From assembly GCA_035610365.1 (NCBI GenBank), contig CM069435.1:69065389-69129388 (forward strand): 64,000 bases of DNA, written 5' to 3'. The DNA comes from Aquatica leii (lineage: Eukaryota; Arthropoda; Insecta; Coleoptera; Lampyridae). Every line of letters begins with the position of its first letter. Within the stretch, counting starts at the first letter, position 1. Below the pieces are notes generated by a model, which made no database searches, had not been told where the DNA came from, and saw nothing but the letters and a program-made list of their open reading frames with translations. Position numbers and translations under genes: made by a program. Below are positions 45,610 to 58,100 of this stretch, in pieces.

Positions 45610-47460
45610 TTGTGTATTCTGCAGTTGTTAAATTTCTTAACACTGACAGTATAATGTAACCATATTACTTTTATTATTAACCAAAGAATAATAATTGATA
45701 GAAATAAAACCAACTGCTGCAATAAGTACAATTATTTTTATAATTTTCATCTTGGTTAACTAAATGGTTTTTAATTTTTAGTAGTATTTTGCTCATAATT
45801 TTTATGTTTTGAAAGTATTTAGATAATTTTATAAGATATTTAACATACCAGATAACTTTCGTTTGAAAGTCTTCTTATAACCAACAAAAATTAATATAAA
45901 ACAACATAAAATTTGAATTAATTTGAAATCGAGTATTTATTAATCGTTCATTTTTATTGTCACTTAAATGTTGTACAAGTAGTAACTTACGTTAAAAAAT
46001 AATAGAACTAATAAAGAGTTCTAAAAAAGTATTAAAAATATTAAACACTAGATAAAGAAAAATTTGTTGGGTACATGTTATTACTCATTTATTTTCTAAA
46101 ATTAGTAATTCTAATTAAAATTAACGACGCCACTGTTTGCGGACTCTACTAGATGTAAAATTCTTAAATTTATTTAACATTTATTGGCTGTAAATGGTTG
46201 ATTTAGTTAAGACGCTGTCTACTAAATTATAAGTATTTTCTCTTTCTATTTAAGAAGTGATGCCTATCTGCAAGGTCAAAAACCGGACTTTTCCAATTTT
46301 TTTTCAAAAACGAAACAAGATACGTAGAATTTATTTAAACCTATTCACTATACAACTGACTTATAAATAAGATTTTTTTGACAAAATGTCCTAGGGTGCC
46401 GTTGCGCAGTTTCCGCAGAAAACATTTTTAAATAGGCTTCTTTTGTAACGGCTTCTGTAAACGCAGAAATACTTTTAAATAAAAATTTTTATTGAGTTGC
46501 ATTAAAACTTAGTAAATGATGTCGTTGATCGTTTTGGAAAAAAAAATTTTGAGATACTCGCGTTTAAAAGTTTGAATATGTATCATGAGAGAATACTTTT
46601 AAGCATTTATGTAAAATCATTAATCCCTGGTCTATAACACACTCTTTTGTCGTTAATTATAGCCTCCAGAAACTTGATTTTTTGATCTGCGAAATATTCT
46701 AGTCTCCCGGATATTTTCCTAGATCGCTGGTCAGAAACGTTCATTCACGCAATGTTCTTCGCTTCAAATATTTTCAAAAGTGCAGTTGTTTTCTTGTTGA
46801 ACAACGTAAAAGTTGCATATGCCGCAATTTCTACGTTCAGTTTCCACATGATTTTGAAACTTACTTTTTCTACGACTAACAGATAATACTATAAATTCTA
46901 TGTTTAGTTGCGATTAAGCAACGTTGTGCATTGTGATTGTCTAATTTCATTTCCGTACAGGTCAAAGCCATTTCCGTACAGGTCAAACCTATTAACGTAC
47001 AGGATAATAAATTATGAAAACATAAAATAGAAGACTTTTGCAAATATTCTCTGCATCACAAATTATGAAATTTGAAAACAAAATCATTGAGTGTCATGTA
47101 AAAGGTATTGCATTAGTTTTATAGCGTAAAATAAGAGTTTTATAAAATACATATTTTAGGTTATATTCGTAAACGTTGACTTTCTTGTAATGAAACGTAA
47201 ATATACTCACCATTTATTTAACTATAGATGAGTAAAAAACAAGAATAAAAAAATAGTAACAGATAACTAATAGTATAAACGCTGTCCAGTTGACATGAAA
47301 TAAATACAAGTTTTGACATAATTTTTTAATTTTCATTTTAGGTATTTTTTTAGGTAAATTTCTAATTAGTTTATTTATTTTCTGCGTTATTTTTTTCGTA
47401 AAATTCTGTTTACTTTTGATTACTAATTAAATATAGAATCGTGGAAAAAGTATAGTGTAT
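45610..47460. other. AT-rich non-coding stretch
   Basis: No gene recognised. Contains the short tandem repeat at 46948-47003. Confidence 0.4.
46948..47003. repeat. Short tandem repeat, ~20-bp unit
   Basis: CATTTCCGTACAGGTCAAAG occurs twice in a row, followed by a third diverged partial copy (ATTAACGTACAGGATAA). Confidence 0.7.
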
Positions 47461-47462
47461 AA

Positions 47463-47541
47463 TTTGTAAGGAATGTGTATTGCCAACACGTACGAATTGC
47501 CAAATTTTCATATTCGTTGGCAATGACAACCATTCCTTACT
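47463..47541. repeat. Hairpin/short inverted repeat
   Basis: GTAAGGAATGTGTATTGCCAA at 47466 is mirrored by TTGGCAATGACAACCATTCC ending near 47540, around a ~25-bp loop. Could be the ends of a collapsed MITE. Confidence 0.55.
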
Positions 47542-47559
47542 CACTATACAATATACTAT

Positions 47560-48485
47560 TCCAAATCAATTGGTTGAGTTTTGTTTCCGTTTTAATGAAA
47601 TCGTCCGATAAACCGCTCCAAGAAATTTTCCTAGTTGAGGTCTTTAGATATAGGTTCAATGATCTTCAAAACGTTGGCCGGCAAAGGATTGTAATCGTGA
47701 TTAAAAATTTACAGCGTTCTTTCGACATGACGTTACTTTGTTAATTTTTAAAAAAACAACATAAACTTTTTGAAAAACAATTTCAAGTGTACAAACCATC
47801 TATTTATTTTTATCGTCAATTACTTGTATCACGCGTTTAGCAAATATTTTGTTATGAAAAATTGTTTAGTATACTGGCAAGATTAAAGCGATGTTTTGAT
47901 TAAATTGATTAATTTTCTTCGAAGAATGATGTCGCAAATCCAACAACTTCCAAAAACTGTGCTATTTGAGTCGAACGGTTTACATCTATGAATTTTGTTT
48001 TATCACTAGTATCTATGGATGGCGATAAATGACTTGCGTTTTGCTATAATTTCCTTCAACGTAGGGTAAACCACACAGTTAACAGTCTTACAGTTATTGA
48101 CACCTTTAATATTATTTCAGATTTATAAGTTCCTAATTATTTCTCATGTTTTTAAAGACACGACACCATAGTTTTTAAAATGCACCTGTTATCTTACAAA
48201 AAAATCATAACCTAAAAGTCATGTGTAAAGGGCTGTAATCTGGTTTTTTGTTAACTTGTATTTTAATTATAACCTCTTATTTTTTTAGTTACTAACGTAA
48301 GTCACTTAAGAATAGTATACTTTTTATAATAAATTATCTTCTAATTTTACAGATCTTACTAAAATTTGGCGGTAATTTGTTATGGATTTTGGAAATCAAT
48401 AGTCAACAATATCATTAGAAAACAGAAACATAAATTAAATATTAAAAATGTGACTACGTTACAAAACATTAACAGCAAAATGAAA
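47560..48485. other. AT-rich non-coding stretch
   Basis: A chance frame runs to 47744; nothing else recognised. Confidence 0.4.
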
Positions 48486-48489
48486 TTAA

Positions 48490-49110
48490 ATTTGTAAAAC
48501 TTTTGTATTATCCCACATATACCAAAGGACCTCAAAAAATCTTCTCAAAATTAGATTGCAAAATAGTAACAACCACTAACAGTAACATAAAAATCCTTCT
48601 AAGTAACCTAAAACATCCGATAGATATGTGCGATAAATCGAAAATACATAAAATTAGTTGTAAGTACTGTAACTAAATATATATAGGGCAAACCAGAGGA
48701 CTCTTGAAAACCCGTTATAAAAAGGACTTAGTTTATGACAAATATAAGAGAATAGATAAATCCACTGTTGACCTACATATGTTCGAAAATAATCATAAAG
48801 ACACAAAAGACATCAAATTAATTAAGAAAATTTAACAATAAGAAAAAACTAGATCCATACGAGAGTTTGCAAATTTGTAAAAATAAATGTTTATTGATGA
48901 TCAAGGATGACTACGGACCGTTAGGTTTTTCGGAACTGTTTCTTTTGTGAAAATTAGTGAGACGTAAGTGTCGCATAATTTTAGTATGAATTGGTTTTAA
49001 TCTTAATTGTAGTTTTAGTATCAGTTCGCTGATGATGATAGCATAGCTGTCAAAACACGTGTACGAGAAGTATTTATTTTATTGTAGTTGCTGGGTTATT
49101 GTGAAACAAA
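48490..49110 (+). mobile_element. PLE fossil with GIY-YIG end and hammerhead-like tail
   Basis: Plus strand: a piece like TSKNLLKIRLQ, then KIHKISCKYCN.IYIGQTRGLLKTRYKKD (GIY-YIG nuclease with C-x2-C), TVDLHMFENNHKDT, and after a break ICKNKCLLMI. This is the C-terminal end of a PLE protein, of yet another lineage in this window. About 180 bp on, 49029-49058 reads CTGATGA, a GATAGC/GCTGTC stem, AAAAC and palindromic CACGTG, a hammerhead-like order with the first base of GAAA altered. RT missing; old and broken. Confidence 0.7.
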
Positions 49111-49114
49111 TATA

Positions 49115-50080
49115 TTATTTGTACGTTAAATCAGATTACGTTACTCGTTTCCAAATTCCTGCCTCAGCTACGCATATAAATATAAATAATACCTATTTCT
49201 TGGTTTAAATTTGTCATTGTCATAAAAACAAAAGATTCCGTCTATACAATTGATCAAGATTTTAATTGTTAGTTAGTTGGTAGACGTATTGTTTTTTTTT
49301 TTATTATACGTCTTAGTCTATATGTTGTTAGTTAGCTTACTCCGTCGTAGAGTTGGGTATAGGTGCATATAAATAAAATAGTCACTTTATAAGAAAAAAA
49401 TTGCCTGTTGCATTGATAAATAGTATAAATAAGTGTGAAGCAATGCAGTGAGCCCTAATTAATGTTTTTTTTTAATATAACAGGTATTGGAAACCGATGT
49501 CGAGTATCAATGCATAGAATATATACCCACAAATGCAACAGTTAGGAATCACATAAACGTGAAACCTTCACACGTAGTATTGACTTCCCCAAAGCAACTA
49601 TTAAAAGTGTCCAGCATGAGATGATAAAACGTAGCGCTAATACTTGGTGTATCACGTGCTAGAATCACGCAGAAAATTATTTTCATAATCACAAACAAAA
49701 AAAAACAAAATTTGATCTTACCCTGGCAAATTTTTTCTAAGTTATATTTATTTTCACAACAATTGAACACGTCATTTAATAAGGGATGGGCTGAACTAAT
49801 AATGAAGAAAACCTGTCAGACGCTGAGCAGAATGTTACACGTATGACAATCTAACAGTAAAAGAAAGTAGAATTTCAGAAATCAATTCAATGGAATGGTT
49901 TGAATCAGTTAATTAGAATGTTAAAAGTAGAATACAGAGTATGTTAAAGTATACGCGTCAAACTATCTACTTTTTTATTCATTAGTTAAAAAAACAAATT
50001 AAATATGTATTAAATTTGAAAAAAAAATACTTGTTGACATCAAACGTTAAAAACAACTCTAGTATAGTTGTTTAATTTTT
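49115..50080. other. AT-rich non-coding stretch
   Basis: No gene recognised. 49490-49760 is slightly less AT-rich and has a 73-codon minus-strand frame without family features. Confidence 0.4.
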
Positions 50081-50083
50081 TTT

Positions 50084-50180
50084 TCAGAAAAGTTTATAAG
50101 ATTTAAAATTTAGTATTTGTTTACAAAACAAAGTGAAAACGATATAGCAAAAACTAACGTTTTACGCAGGTATAAAAATG
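50084..50180 (+). repeat. Direct repeat left of secreted-protein gene 2
   Basis: Shares TTCAGAAAAGTTTATAA, TTTACAAAACAAAGT.AAAAC and CGTTTTACGCAGG..TAAAAATGTT-type blocks, in the same order, with 50974-51102. The gene copy lies between the two. Confidence 0.55.
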
Positions 50181-50225
50181 TTAGTAAATAATTATATTTA
50201 ATCTAAATTAAACAAATATATAAAT

Positions 50226-50387
50226 AAAACTATATAATTTGTTCAAGGTTCTGAAAACAAGTAAAGAATATCATGGTTTGTAGATTTAGATCTAGGTTTT
50301 TTGTAATAACATACAAATAAATGCATTCTTTCTTTGTTTTAAAATAATATAAATGCAAAGAATTTTTTTAGTATGGCATTAGTAAAA
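50226..50387 (+). promoter_or_regulatory. Conserved upstream region of secreted-protein gene 2
   Basis: Matches 44400-44561 almost throughout, including the AATATAAATG TATA-like box (50345-50354). The initiator-like site here reads TTTAGTAT. Confidence 0.5.
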
Positions 50388-50834
50388 ATGAAGCTAACTA
50401 TTATTCTTTTACTTACATGTGTTTTGTCGAGCGTTGTTTTAACAGATTCTCTGAGACGAGGTAAGAATTGTTATTTGATTGTTATCAAACTTAAAACTTG
50501 ATTTCTAGAAATATATTTAAGCAACAGACAAGCTCAATCTATGCTTTCGTTAGTAATAAGACAAATTCGAAATATTTTTCAATGCTTTTTTAACATTGCA
50601 ACTACAGGCACTTCCAGCAGTTTAACCGCTATAGGAGACCTCCTTTCTAGATTTGTACTTCAAATAAATAATTTAATTTCTTGCTCAAGTTTAACAGATG
50701 TAAGCGTTCTTATTACTTGTATAAGGACGTATCTTACACCTACTAACTTAATAACAATAGTTTTAAACCAACCATTTACTGTACTGACGTTTCTTAGTTC
50801 AGCGTTTAACTTAACTTCAGACTGCGTAATATAA
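50388..50834 (+). CDS. Small secreted protein, gene 2 (two exons), paralogue of gene 1
   Basis: Exon 1 50388-50460, a 48-nt phase-1 intron 50461-50508 (donor GTAAGAA, acceptor TTTCTAG), exon 2 50509-50834; 132 residues. By my count 118 of 132 residues equal gene 1, with no gap. Signal peptide MKLTIILLLTCVLSSVVLT, then DSLRRE. All four Cys of the mature part are kept (FQCF, ISCSS, ITCI, DCVI), and most changes are conservative (Ile/Val/Leu). Same strand and 5.8 kb apart, with upstream regions conserved, so a segmental duplication of ~0.8 kb that kept the promoter. Frames free of stops in both copies suggest selection. Function unknown. Confidence 0.75.
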
Positions 50835-50973
50835 AACACTGGTCGTATAAATACATTATTGTAATTAACTGTTGTATATACCATAATTTCACTTGTAAAT
50901 TAATAATAATATTCAATATAAATTTATTAATTTATTAATTTTTATTTATATAACAAAACATTTAAAATTTCAG

Positions 50974-51102
50974 TTTTTCTTTCAGAAAAGTTTATAAACC
51001 AACTTTTTTGCTTAAACAAACCTTAAAATATAGAATTGTTGATAAAACAAAGTTAAAACATAATATCAAAAAATATCGTTGTATGCAGGATCGAAAATGT
51101 TT
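50974..51102 (+). repeat. Direct repeat right of secreted-protein gene 2
   Basis: Diverged second copy of 50084-50180, with ~20 extra bp near its start. A 70-codon chance frame starts within it and runs to 51220 without recognisable features. Confidence 0.55.
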
Positions 51103-51104
51103 TT

Positions 51105-52290
51105 TTCTGGGTTTATCAGTACCGAAAACTTTTTACTTAAAAAATTTTATAGAATACATAATAATTAAATATTTATTAACAGATAAATCTGTTTTATCAT
51201 CTAACTTGTACTTAGTTTGACACAAAATTACATACATTTAAAAAAAGAAATGTTAAAATTGTTACTTTTAATAACAATAAATTAAATTAATTTACCGGTA
51301 ATAAAATACGGTTTTAAAGCAAAACACTTAAAATTAAACTTCATCAAATTACATGTTATAAAATTAAATAATGGAACATGTTTTTGACATTTAATAATAT
51401 CTAATAATTACATTTTAAACATCTATTAACTTTTTTTGTTTATATAAAAGTTTTAATTGTAAAATGTTAGTAAATTGAAACTTTTTTTATTAAAATTTGC
51501 TTCTATCTTTCATAATTTTTTATAACTTAAACAAAAAAAACAGACATTAAGTTGTATAAAAAGTTTTTAATAACACAACTTGTGTTAGTAAACTCCAAAT
51601 TCAATCTTTGTCAACTTAAATTAAATTTGATACTATGTAATTAAGACCAAAAACCAAATGTTTAACAAATTAAAAAACATGTTTTCAAATAATTTTTAAA
51701 AACTTTAATTAATGTATTTAATTAAATCGTCTAACAATGTTATTATTGCAAGTTAATAATCATACACAGACGGTAAATACATAAAAATTTGCTTTCTAAA
51801 TGCATTCCAAGAATTGTTTTGGCATTTAAAAATATTTAACAAAAAAGTGTAGTTACTGTTGTTTGCTAAAACCGTAAAAGATAGATTGGACAAAATGTTT
51901 TTGAATAAAACCAATCACCAAGTTAAAAATGTTTAGTTATTTATTTATTTATTAAATTCATTTTGGCAGAATTTAGTTTATCTACAAGTCTTGAAGGTTT
52001 AGAATTATTATTGCTACGTAATGGTTAAACACGTAGAGAGCATAATACAAATACCACAATTTAATGCATGGCAAAACTTCATATTTTACTTGTTACATGC
52101 AAAAACTGATAAAATTTAATTTTTTCTATGAAAGTGGGGTATTCGCCGGTGCTTAGTAAAGATGCGCGTAGATTATACTTAACACTCCATAGAAAACAAC
52201 AATAATATATAAAGTTAAATGTTCAAAATTCGGTAGGGCGCCAAACAAAGCAGGGTTTTACACTAATTTCCGATCTTTGTTAACCAAAGA
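51105..52290. other. AT-rich non-coding stretch
   Basis: No gene or element recognised. Confidence 0.4.
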
Positions 52291-52294
52291 ACAC

Positions 52295-53990
52295 GTCTAT
52301 ATAAAGCGACGCTTCCTGCAGCAAAGTGCGCACTTTTTTAGGCCTCTGTGTTATTAAAATTCTAATTATTACATGGCAGGTAAATTAACATTAGTTATAC
52401 TACAAGAATTACAGTTACATTTAAAAACTAGAACAATGGTGTGCCTTGATCTGCTTGGTAAAGACATTTAATCACATAAACTAACATTGAAAATAAATTA
52501 ATTAAACACAAGAACAAATACCACCTAACTACAAGATGGTATCGTTTGATGTTTTGTTTCTGTTCAGAAATATTAGCAAATATCTCACTATCAAACTAAT
52601 AAATTCATATTGGAATGACATAAAGTGCTATACCACCCTAGATCTTAAAACTTTTAACAATATAGTTAATTCGACACAGCTATGGGCAATCCTGCATCAC
52701 CCATCTTAGCTAACTTGGTAATAAACGATCTAATTAATTTTGTTCTAAAAAACCTTAATTGCCAATCAACATACTTACTATGTTATGTTAATGATATTAT
52801 AACATGTATTCCTAAAAGTGCAATTAACTATACTCTAAACATTTTCAACAACTATAACACCCACCTCAAATTTACGTTTGAATTAGAAGAAGATGGTTGT
52901 TTATCCTTTTTAGATGTTAAGCTTATCAAAGATCCGAACACAAACGGTTTATTCACAAAATGGTACACCAAACCAATTGCGTCTAATAGGCCTATTAATT
53001 ACTTATCAAAACATCCTCACCACCAGAAGATTAATATTATTAAATCAATGAACAAAAAAACAATTGAAGTTAGTAGTTCACAATTCCACAATAAAAACCT
53101 TAGCATTCTAAAAAAACACTCCGCAAAAACAACTACCCTAAAAACATAATTAACCCAATACTGTTTAACAATAACGTAATTAACACTATTCCACCACCAC
53201 CAAACGCTTCTAATTTAAACTTAACTTACGCTTCCATCATCAACGTACCAGGACTAACTAATAAAACAATTACAACATGCTGTACACAAAAATCAAAGAA
53301 AACTAACATGCTTGACCGACATAGTGTTGTCTATAAGATCGACTGTTTAAACTGCAGTAAATGTTATGTAGGACAAACAAAACAAAAAACAGTTAACCGA
53401 TTAAAAAATTACAAATACGATTATAAAAAGAAAAACCAAATCAGCGTTAGCATTACACCATGTTGAAACAGGACACAATTTAGATTTTAATAACCCTTCA
53501 ATTTTAGATGTTGAGCCAAATTACAGAAAAATATTAATATCAGAAATTATTTTCATAACAAAACATAGTAATAATGTAAATTTTAACAATGATACTCAAA
53601 GCTTAAGCACTATTTATAACTACCCTATCACTAAGATAAAGTAATGTAAAGTTTCCCTAGCTATGTCCGTAGTATTTTATCAATTAACCTTGAATTGTCA
53701 CGTTTTTTATTGTTGTGTTGATTTTGTTCTTGTGTTCAATTAATTTATTTTCAATGTTAGTTTATGTGATTAATTGTCTTCACAGTGTAGGTCAAGACAC
53801 ACCATTTGTCTAGTCTGTAAATGTAAGTGTAGTTCTTGTGGTATTAATTATCAATAATTAATGTTAATTTACCTGCCATGTAATAATTATAATTTTATTA
53901 AAACAGAAACCTGAAGAAGTGCTCACTTTGATGCACGAAACGTCGCCTTATATAGAAACATAAAGTGTTTTGATGGCTCTCTTCATAGAA
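52295..53990 (+). mobile_element. PLE-2, truncated Penelope-like fossil with inverted ends
   Basis: Same family as PLE-1 at 15.6 kb. The coding core on + (about 52540-53640) starts inside the RT palm (VSFDVLFLFRNI), lacks a short stretch, and continues GNPASPILANL, the YVDD-region, SFLDVKL and KWYTKPIASNRP. It then runs through a linker into KIDCLNCSKCYVGQTKQ-like GIY-YIG sequence. Broken in several places. Outside the core, 52295-52515 and 53725-53958 are inverted copies of each other, each with PLE 3' end sequence. The right copy holds CTGAAGA (53911-53917), a GTGC/GCAC stem and GAAAC (53937-53941); the left is more eroded. Unlike PLE-1, its ends are inverted rather than direct. Confidence 0.85.
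53911..53941 (+). ncRNA. Hammerhead-like core at the 3' end of PLE-2
   Basis: CTGAAGA, stem GTGC...GCAC, then GAAAC followed by palindromic ACGT, the same layout as at 18559 in PLE-1, while the loop between differs. No clear cleavage triplet and stem I. Confidence 0.5.
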
Positions 53991-54099
53991 GAACCTTAAA
54001 AAAATTGTGTCAAGTCCAATTCAAGAGGAAAATAATATACAACTTACTGTAAAATGCATTACCTTTTATTTATAAAATTACACAATATGACCCAAGTCA

Positions 54100-55170
54100 A
54101 TAATTGATTAATTATTATTACCTGAAGATTCACTTTAGCTTTTATCAGTTTCCCAACCGTCTTTAATTGGATTTAACACAATGGTAAGGAGACAATCGAA
54201 CAACAGTATGCCTATGCCCACTTAGTAGTTTATTAACAAAATAACTTTTGATATACATAGGATCCTGCTTGATTAAACTTAATAATTCTACTTTTCGCAT
54301 TTCAGCTGTTGTAGAAATTCCATTTGTTTTCAATCAGGAACAAATGTCTTCTTTACGATTGTTTTAAGTCAGAGGTTTGTTTTGAGCAAAAAGGTGCATT
54401 ATTCATAACGATGAGACCATTGGGTGATAGATTTAGAATAAGTTGCTTCTCCAGCCATTGCATAAAATTTATGTGATTAATATCGTTATGATAGTTACCA
54501 GACTTAGTTTGCAATTTAAAAATTAGAAAGTTGTTTACAAACTCATATCAAGTACCTGCATAAGTAAACTTTAATATGTCGTTGCCCAGTTTGATCACAT
54601 TTGTAAACATCTGGTTCATCTGCGGATTGCCAACACTTGTTAACTCCGACGGGTGAGTGCAGGTTTTATCTAAATACGTTACTGGTTGTTTAATGTTGCC
54701 TTTAGCTTCTGTTAGTTTTTTTTAATATTGTGAACGCCAAGCTACAATATAATTTCGTTCTATTAAAAGTATACGTTTATTACAGAATTTCTTGTAAGGA
54801 AACCTAAGTTTTAAAAAATGCTTTTGTAAAGTTTTACGTTTTCTCATTTAGTTACTTTTTTTTTTTACTGTAGGTACTTGATGATCGACGGCATACATTT
54901 CATGTTCAGATCTTTATAAAACACCTGGATCAAAATCATCCAACTCAATTTTTTCACAGCACCAGTTCCACGCTTCTTAGTGAGTCTCCGACAATACTAG
55001 ATTTTTTACAAACTTTTCTAATAAAGCTTAAAGATTTTCTTGTTGCAACAGCAGCAAGTTTAAGAGTTTTTTCAATTGGATATATCCATTGGCCAGCTAC
55101 TTTCTGTAGAAGAAATCGATGACATTACGAATAAACGACTTTCCGGGTTCTACTCTCCATACATTTAAAC
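54100..55170 (-). pseudogene. Tc1/mariner-type (DDE_3) transposase relic
   Basis: Minus strand, many frame breaks. From about 55160: WLYPIEKTLKLAAVATRKSL (helix-turn-helix region), KVCKKSSIVG, WNWCCEKIELDDFDP. After a gap come HPSELTSVGN, KLGNDILKFTYAGT, FKLQTKSGNYHNDINHINF, QWLEKQLILNLSPNGLIV, MNNAPF (the usual DNAPYH block with the second catalytic Asp, here Asn), then NAKSRIIKFNQAGSY-like downstream text. This fits the KSGDYH...VIVMDNAPYH class of IS630/Tc1/mariner transposases common in insects. No termini identified. The right inverted end of PLE-2 lies ~110 bp from its 3' side. Confidence 0.7.
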
Positions 55171-55179
55171 TGTAATGCA

Positions 55180-58100
55180 AAATTTTGTTTTAATCATTGC
55201 TGTTTTTTTTACCCTAACTAGAATAATTAACTTTTTTCTTGTTTACAAATTAACTAGAAATAGTTGTAACTTAAACATACTTACCAACTATTTTAAAGGT
55301 AAATTGTAATATATTTTTCTAAAAAGAACAGATTTGTTCACAATTAAGATGAAAATTCAAATATAAAAGCAGAAAATAATATAAAAAGCCAAAATAACAA
55401 TGTAAATAGAAATCAAGATGTCGACAAAATTATTAAATAAATGGTTATGTACTTTAACGAATTGCGCTATATGATTGGTCGACACAATTTGTCTTTTAAA
55501 TTAGATCGCATATTTTCTCGGGTTTTTGTAAGCTTGGTAGAGGCGTTTCATTATGTCGTAAACTGTGATCTTAAGTTGAAAATCGAAGATAATAAACTAA
55601 AAATTAAAAGCTTGACAAGTGAGTAATTTAAAAAACGTTAAGCTATCTAAAAGACAAATACAAACAACAACACATTTTTACAAACTTAAAAATAATCATA
55701 TATCTATATATTAAATAAAAATTAGTAGTAATAAAGGCTGGTTAATTATAAATACAACGACAAAACCAATGATAGGTTAAGAAAAATGTACCGCAGAATG
55801 TGTAAGACGGATGAAAGCAACATTTTGACATAAACCAATTACAGCGCTACAGTTCACAAGATCTTGAAAGACATTTAGCACAGTATTATTAATAAATGTT
55901 AAAACATAATATCAAAGCGTTTTAACAAGTTTTGATCAATTGGTTCAAAATTGCAAATAATATTTTATAATTTTGTGTTTACTAGTAGGTAATGAAATAA
56001 GAGTGACAGTAATCATTGTAATTTTAATTATTTTAAAAAGTTTTTCAGAATCAGTTTTGACACGACAGTTCTACGTTAGTATTAATTTTTACAAAGCTTG
56101 GAGAGTCAATTGGAGCAATTTGTTGCGGTCAATTTGATATCAAAGCGAATACTTCTAGTCCAATTGTCTTTGTGAGTGTGTGTAAATTAGAGAAATAATA
56201 CTTTTTTTTTTCTAAATTTAGACAGTAACGCCAACCATTAAAAACTGAAAAATAATATTTAAACAGTCCCACAAATTAATTACCTAAAGATTAACATTTT
56301 TGTTGAAACAAAATAAATATACGTTATAAGTTTGGTTTGAAATTAGTGACAACGATGTTCCGTAATGTTTTAATTCCCCTGTCAAGTTGTAAGATCATCT
56401 ACAAGAAATAAGCTGATTTATATTTAAAGCAGCGTGCTAAAGATAAACAACAAAAATACTTTACAAAAGAAAAATACAAATAACTTACTCTAGAATACAT
56501 TTCCATTAAGTCTGCAAATTGATTTTTTGAAACAGTTTATTTTTTAAGATTCATTCTTTTGACGGGCCGGTTAGATATATTAGAAACCCATAATAAAAAC
56601 AAGAAAAAAATTTAAAGAAAATTGAAGCACTAAAAAAAATTAATAAAACGAAAAATACGATAACACTTTAAGGTAATGTTTATGTATTACAAAAAGCAAA
56701 CAAAAAGGAAAAACAACAAAACAGTTTTGTTGTTGTTTGTGTAATAGCAAAGCAAAATTTAAAATATTTTTAAATGTAAAAAAAAATTTCAAAATATAAA
56801 AAGTTTAGCAAAAACTAAAATAATAAGTTGATCAAACACTGAAATTAAACATTATTTAGAAAACAAATTTAGATACACAGAAAATTAAAAAAGATTAAGA
56901 GATAAAGAAATAACTACCATTAAAAAAATAAATTTAATGAAAATATTATTGCATCTTTATAAAAATGTACTATTTTTTAACACAATTTACTAAATAATCG
57001 TATATTATTTAACAAACTAACGAGATGTTACTTGTCGTTAGTTATACAGTTTCACATTTTTGTATTTTAATTTAAAAAAAAAAGATAGAAAAAAACATAT
57101 CAAAAAAGTAGTATATAAAATTAAATGTAATAATTGTGAAAAATCGTCTATAATAAATAAATTACTCGAAATAAAAACCATAAGAGTAACATAAATGCTG
57201 CAAAAAATAAAAAACAAAAATGCAACATTACAATATTAACAGAACATATTCAAAAAAACCATGATCTGAATATAGAAAATTCATTTATATTATGTAAAGA
57301 GAAAAATTAACTAAAATTACTTTAAACGCCAGAAAAGGGACAGATAAACTAAGTAGCACTTATTCAAATTTAATTAAATTAAATCCGGATTGTATTAAAT
57401 AAGTATATATGAGACATAACGTTGATATACTGTTAGTAATAATTTTTGTGTGTAAACCTGTTAGTCTAAAATAGTAAATGAAAATATGAAAACGTAATTA
57501 AGAATCAAAAAATTTTATTTCAAAATTATAAGTTAATTATAATGGCTTTCTATATTTTATATATTATTTGGTGTTTATTGTTTTAACATACATTATATAC
57601 ACAATATGTATACGTTAAGTTTCTATATACATTTTTTTGTTAATAAAACTAAGACTATGGCACATATTTTTTTTAAATAAAGCGTTTATTTAATTACAAT
57701 CTTTTATTCTAGATAAATCCTGTGTGTTTGTTCTAAAAAAATTGTAATAAAAGTGTAATTTGTGGAACCTGGCTTTTGCGTTGATTTATTTAACGTACAA
57801 TAATTATACTAATGCCATGACTAAAACATTATTATTTTGCACTGAAAAGAATAGCATCATAGTATACTAATTTTAACAAAAAGTTACCTATTGACGTTTT
57901 ATATGTTTATACGTTTTAGTTTTTTGTTTACATTTAAGACTAAAAAACTTTAAAGAAATTACGTATTTTGATGATTGTAGAAAAATAGTGGGAGTAGAAC
58001 GCCGTATTGTGTGTTGCCTACATTGCTTGACTTTGCCTAACACTGTGACCACAATCGTAGTTTTTGCATCTATAACTAAGTTATTTTAGCACTGAAATAA

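Noticed and set aside
46250-46480. Slightly GC-richer patch with ACCGGAC-like text resembling pogo termini
   Set aside because: No inverted partner and no transposase nearby.
47475-47744. 89-codon frame
   Set aside because: Starts inside a hairpin and shows no domain, signal or conservation evidence.
49549-49770. 73-codon minus-strand frame
   Set aside because: No recognisable motif; possibly part of an unknown eroded element, but not supportable.
50660-50884. Minus-strand 74-codon frame
   Set aside because: Antisense shadow of secreted-protein gene 2.
51008-51220. 70-codon frame beginning in the direct repeat
   Set aside because: No conserved counterpart in the other repeat copy and no family features.
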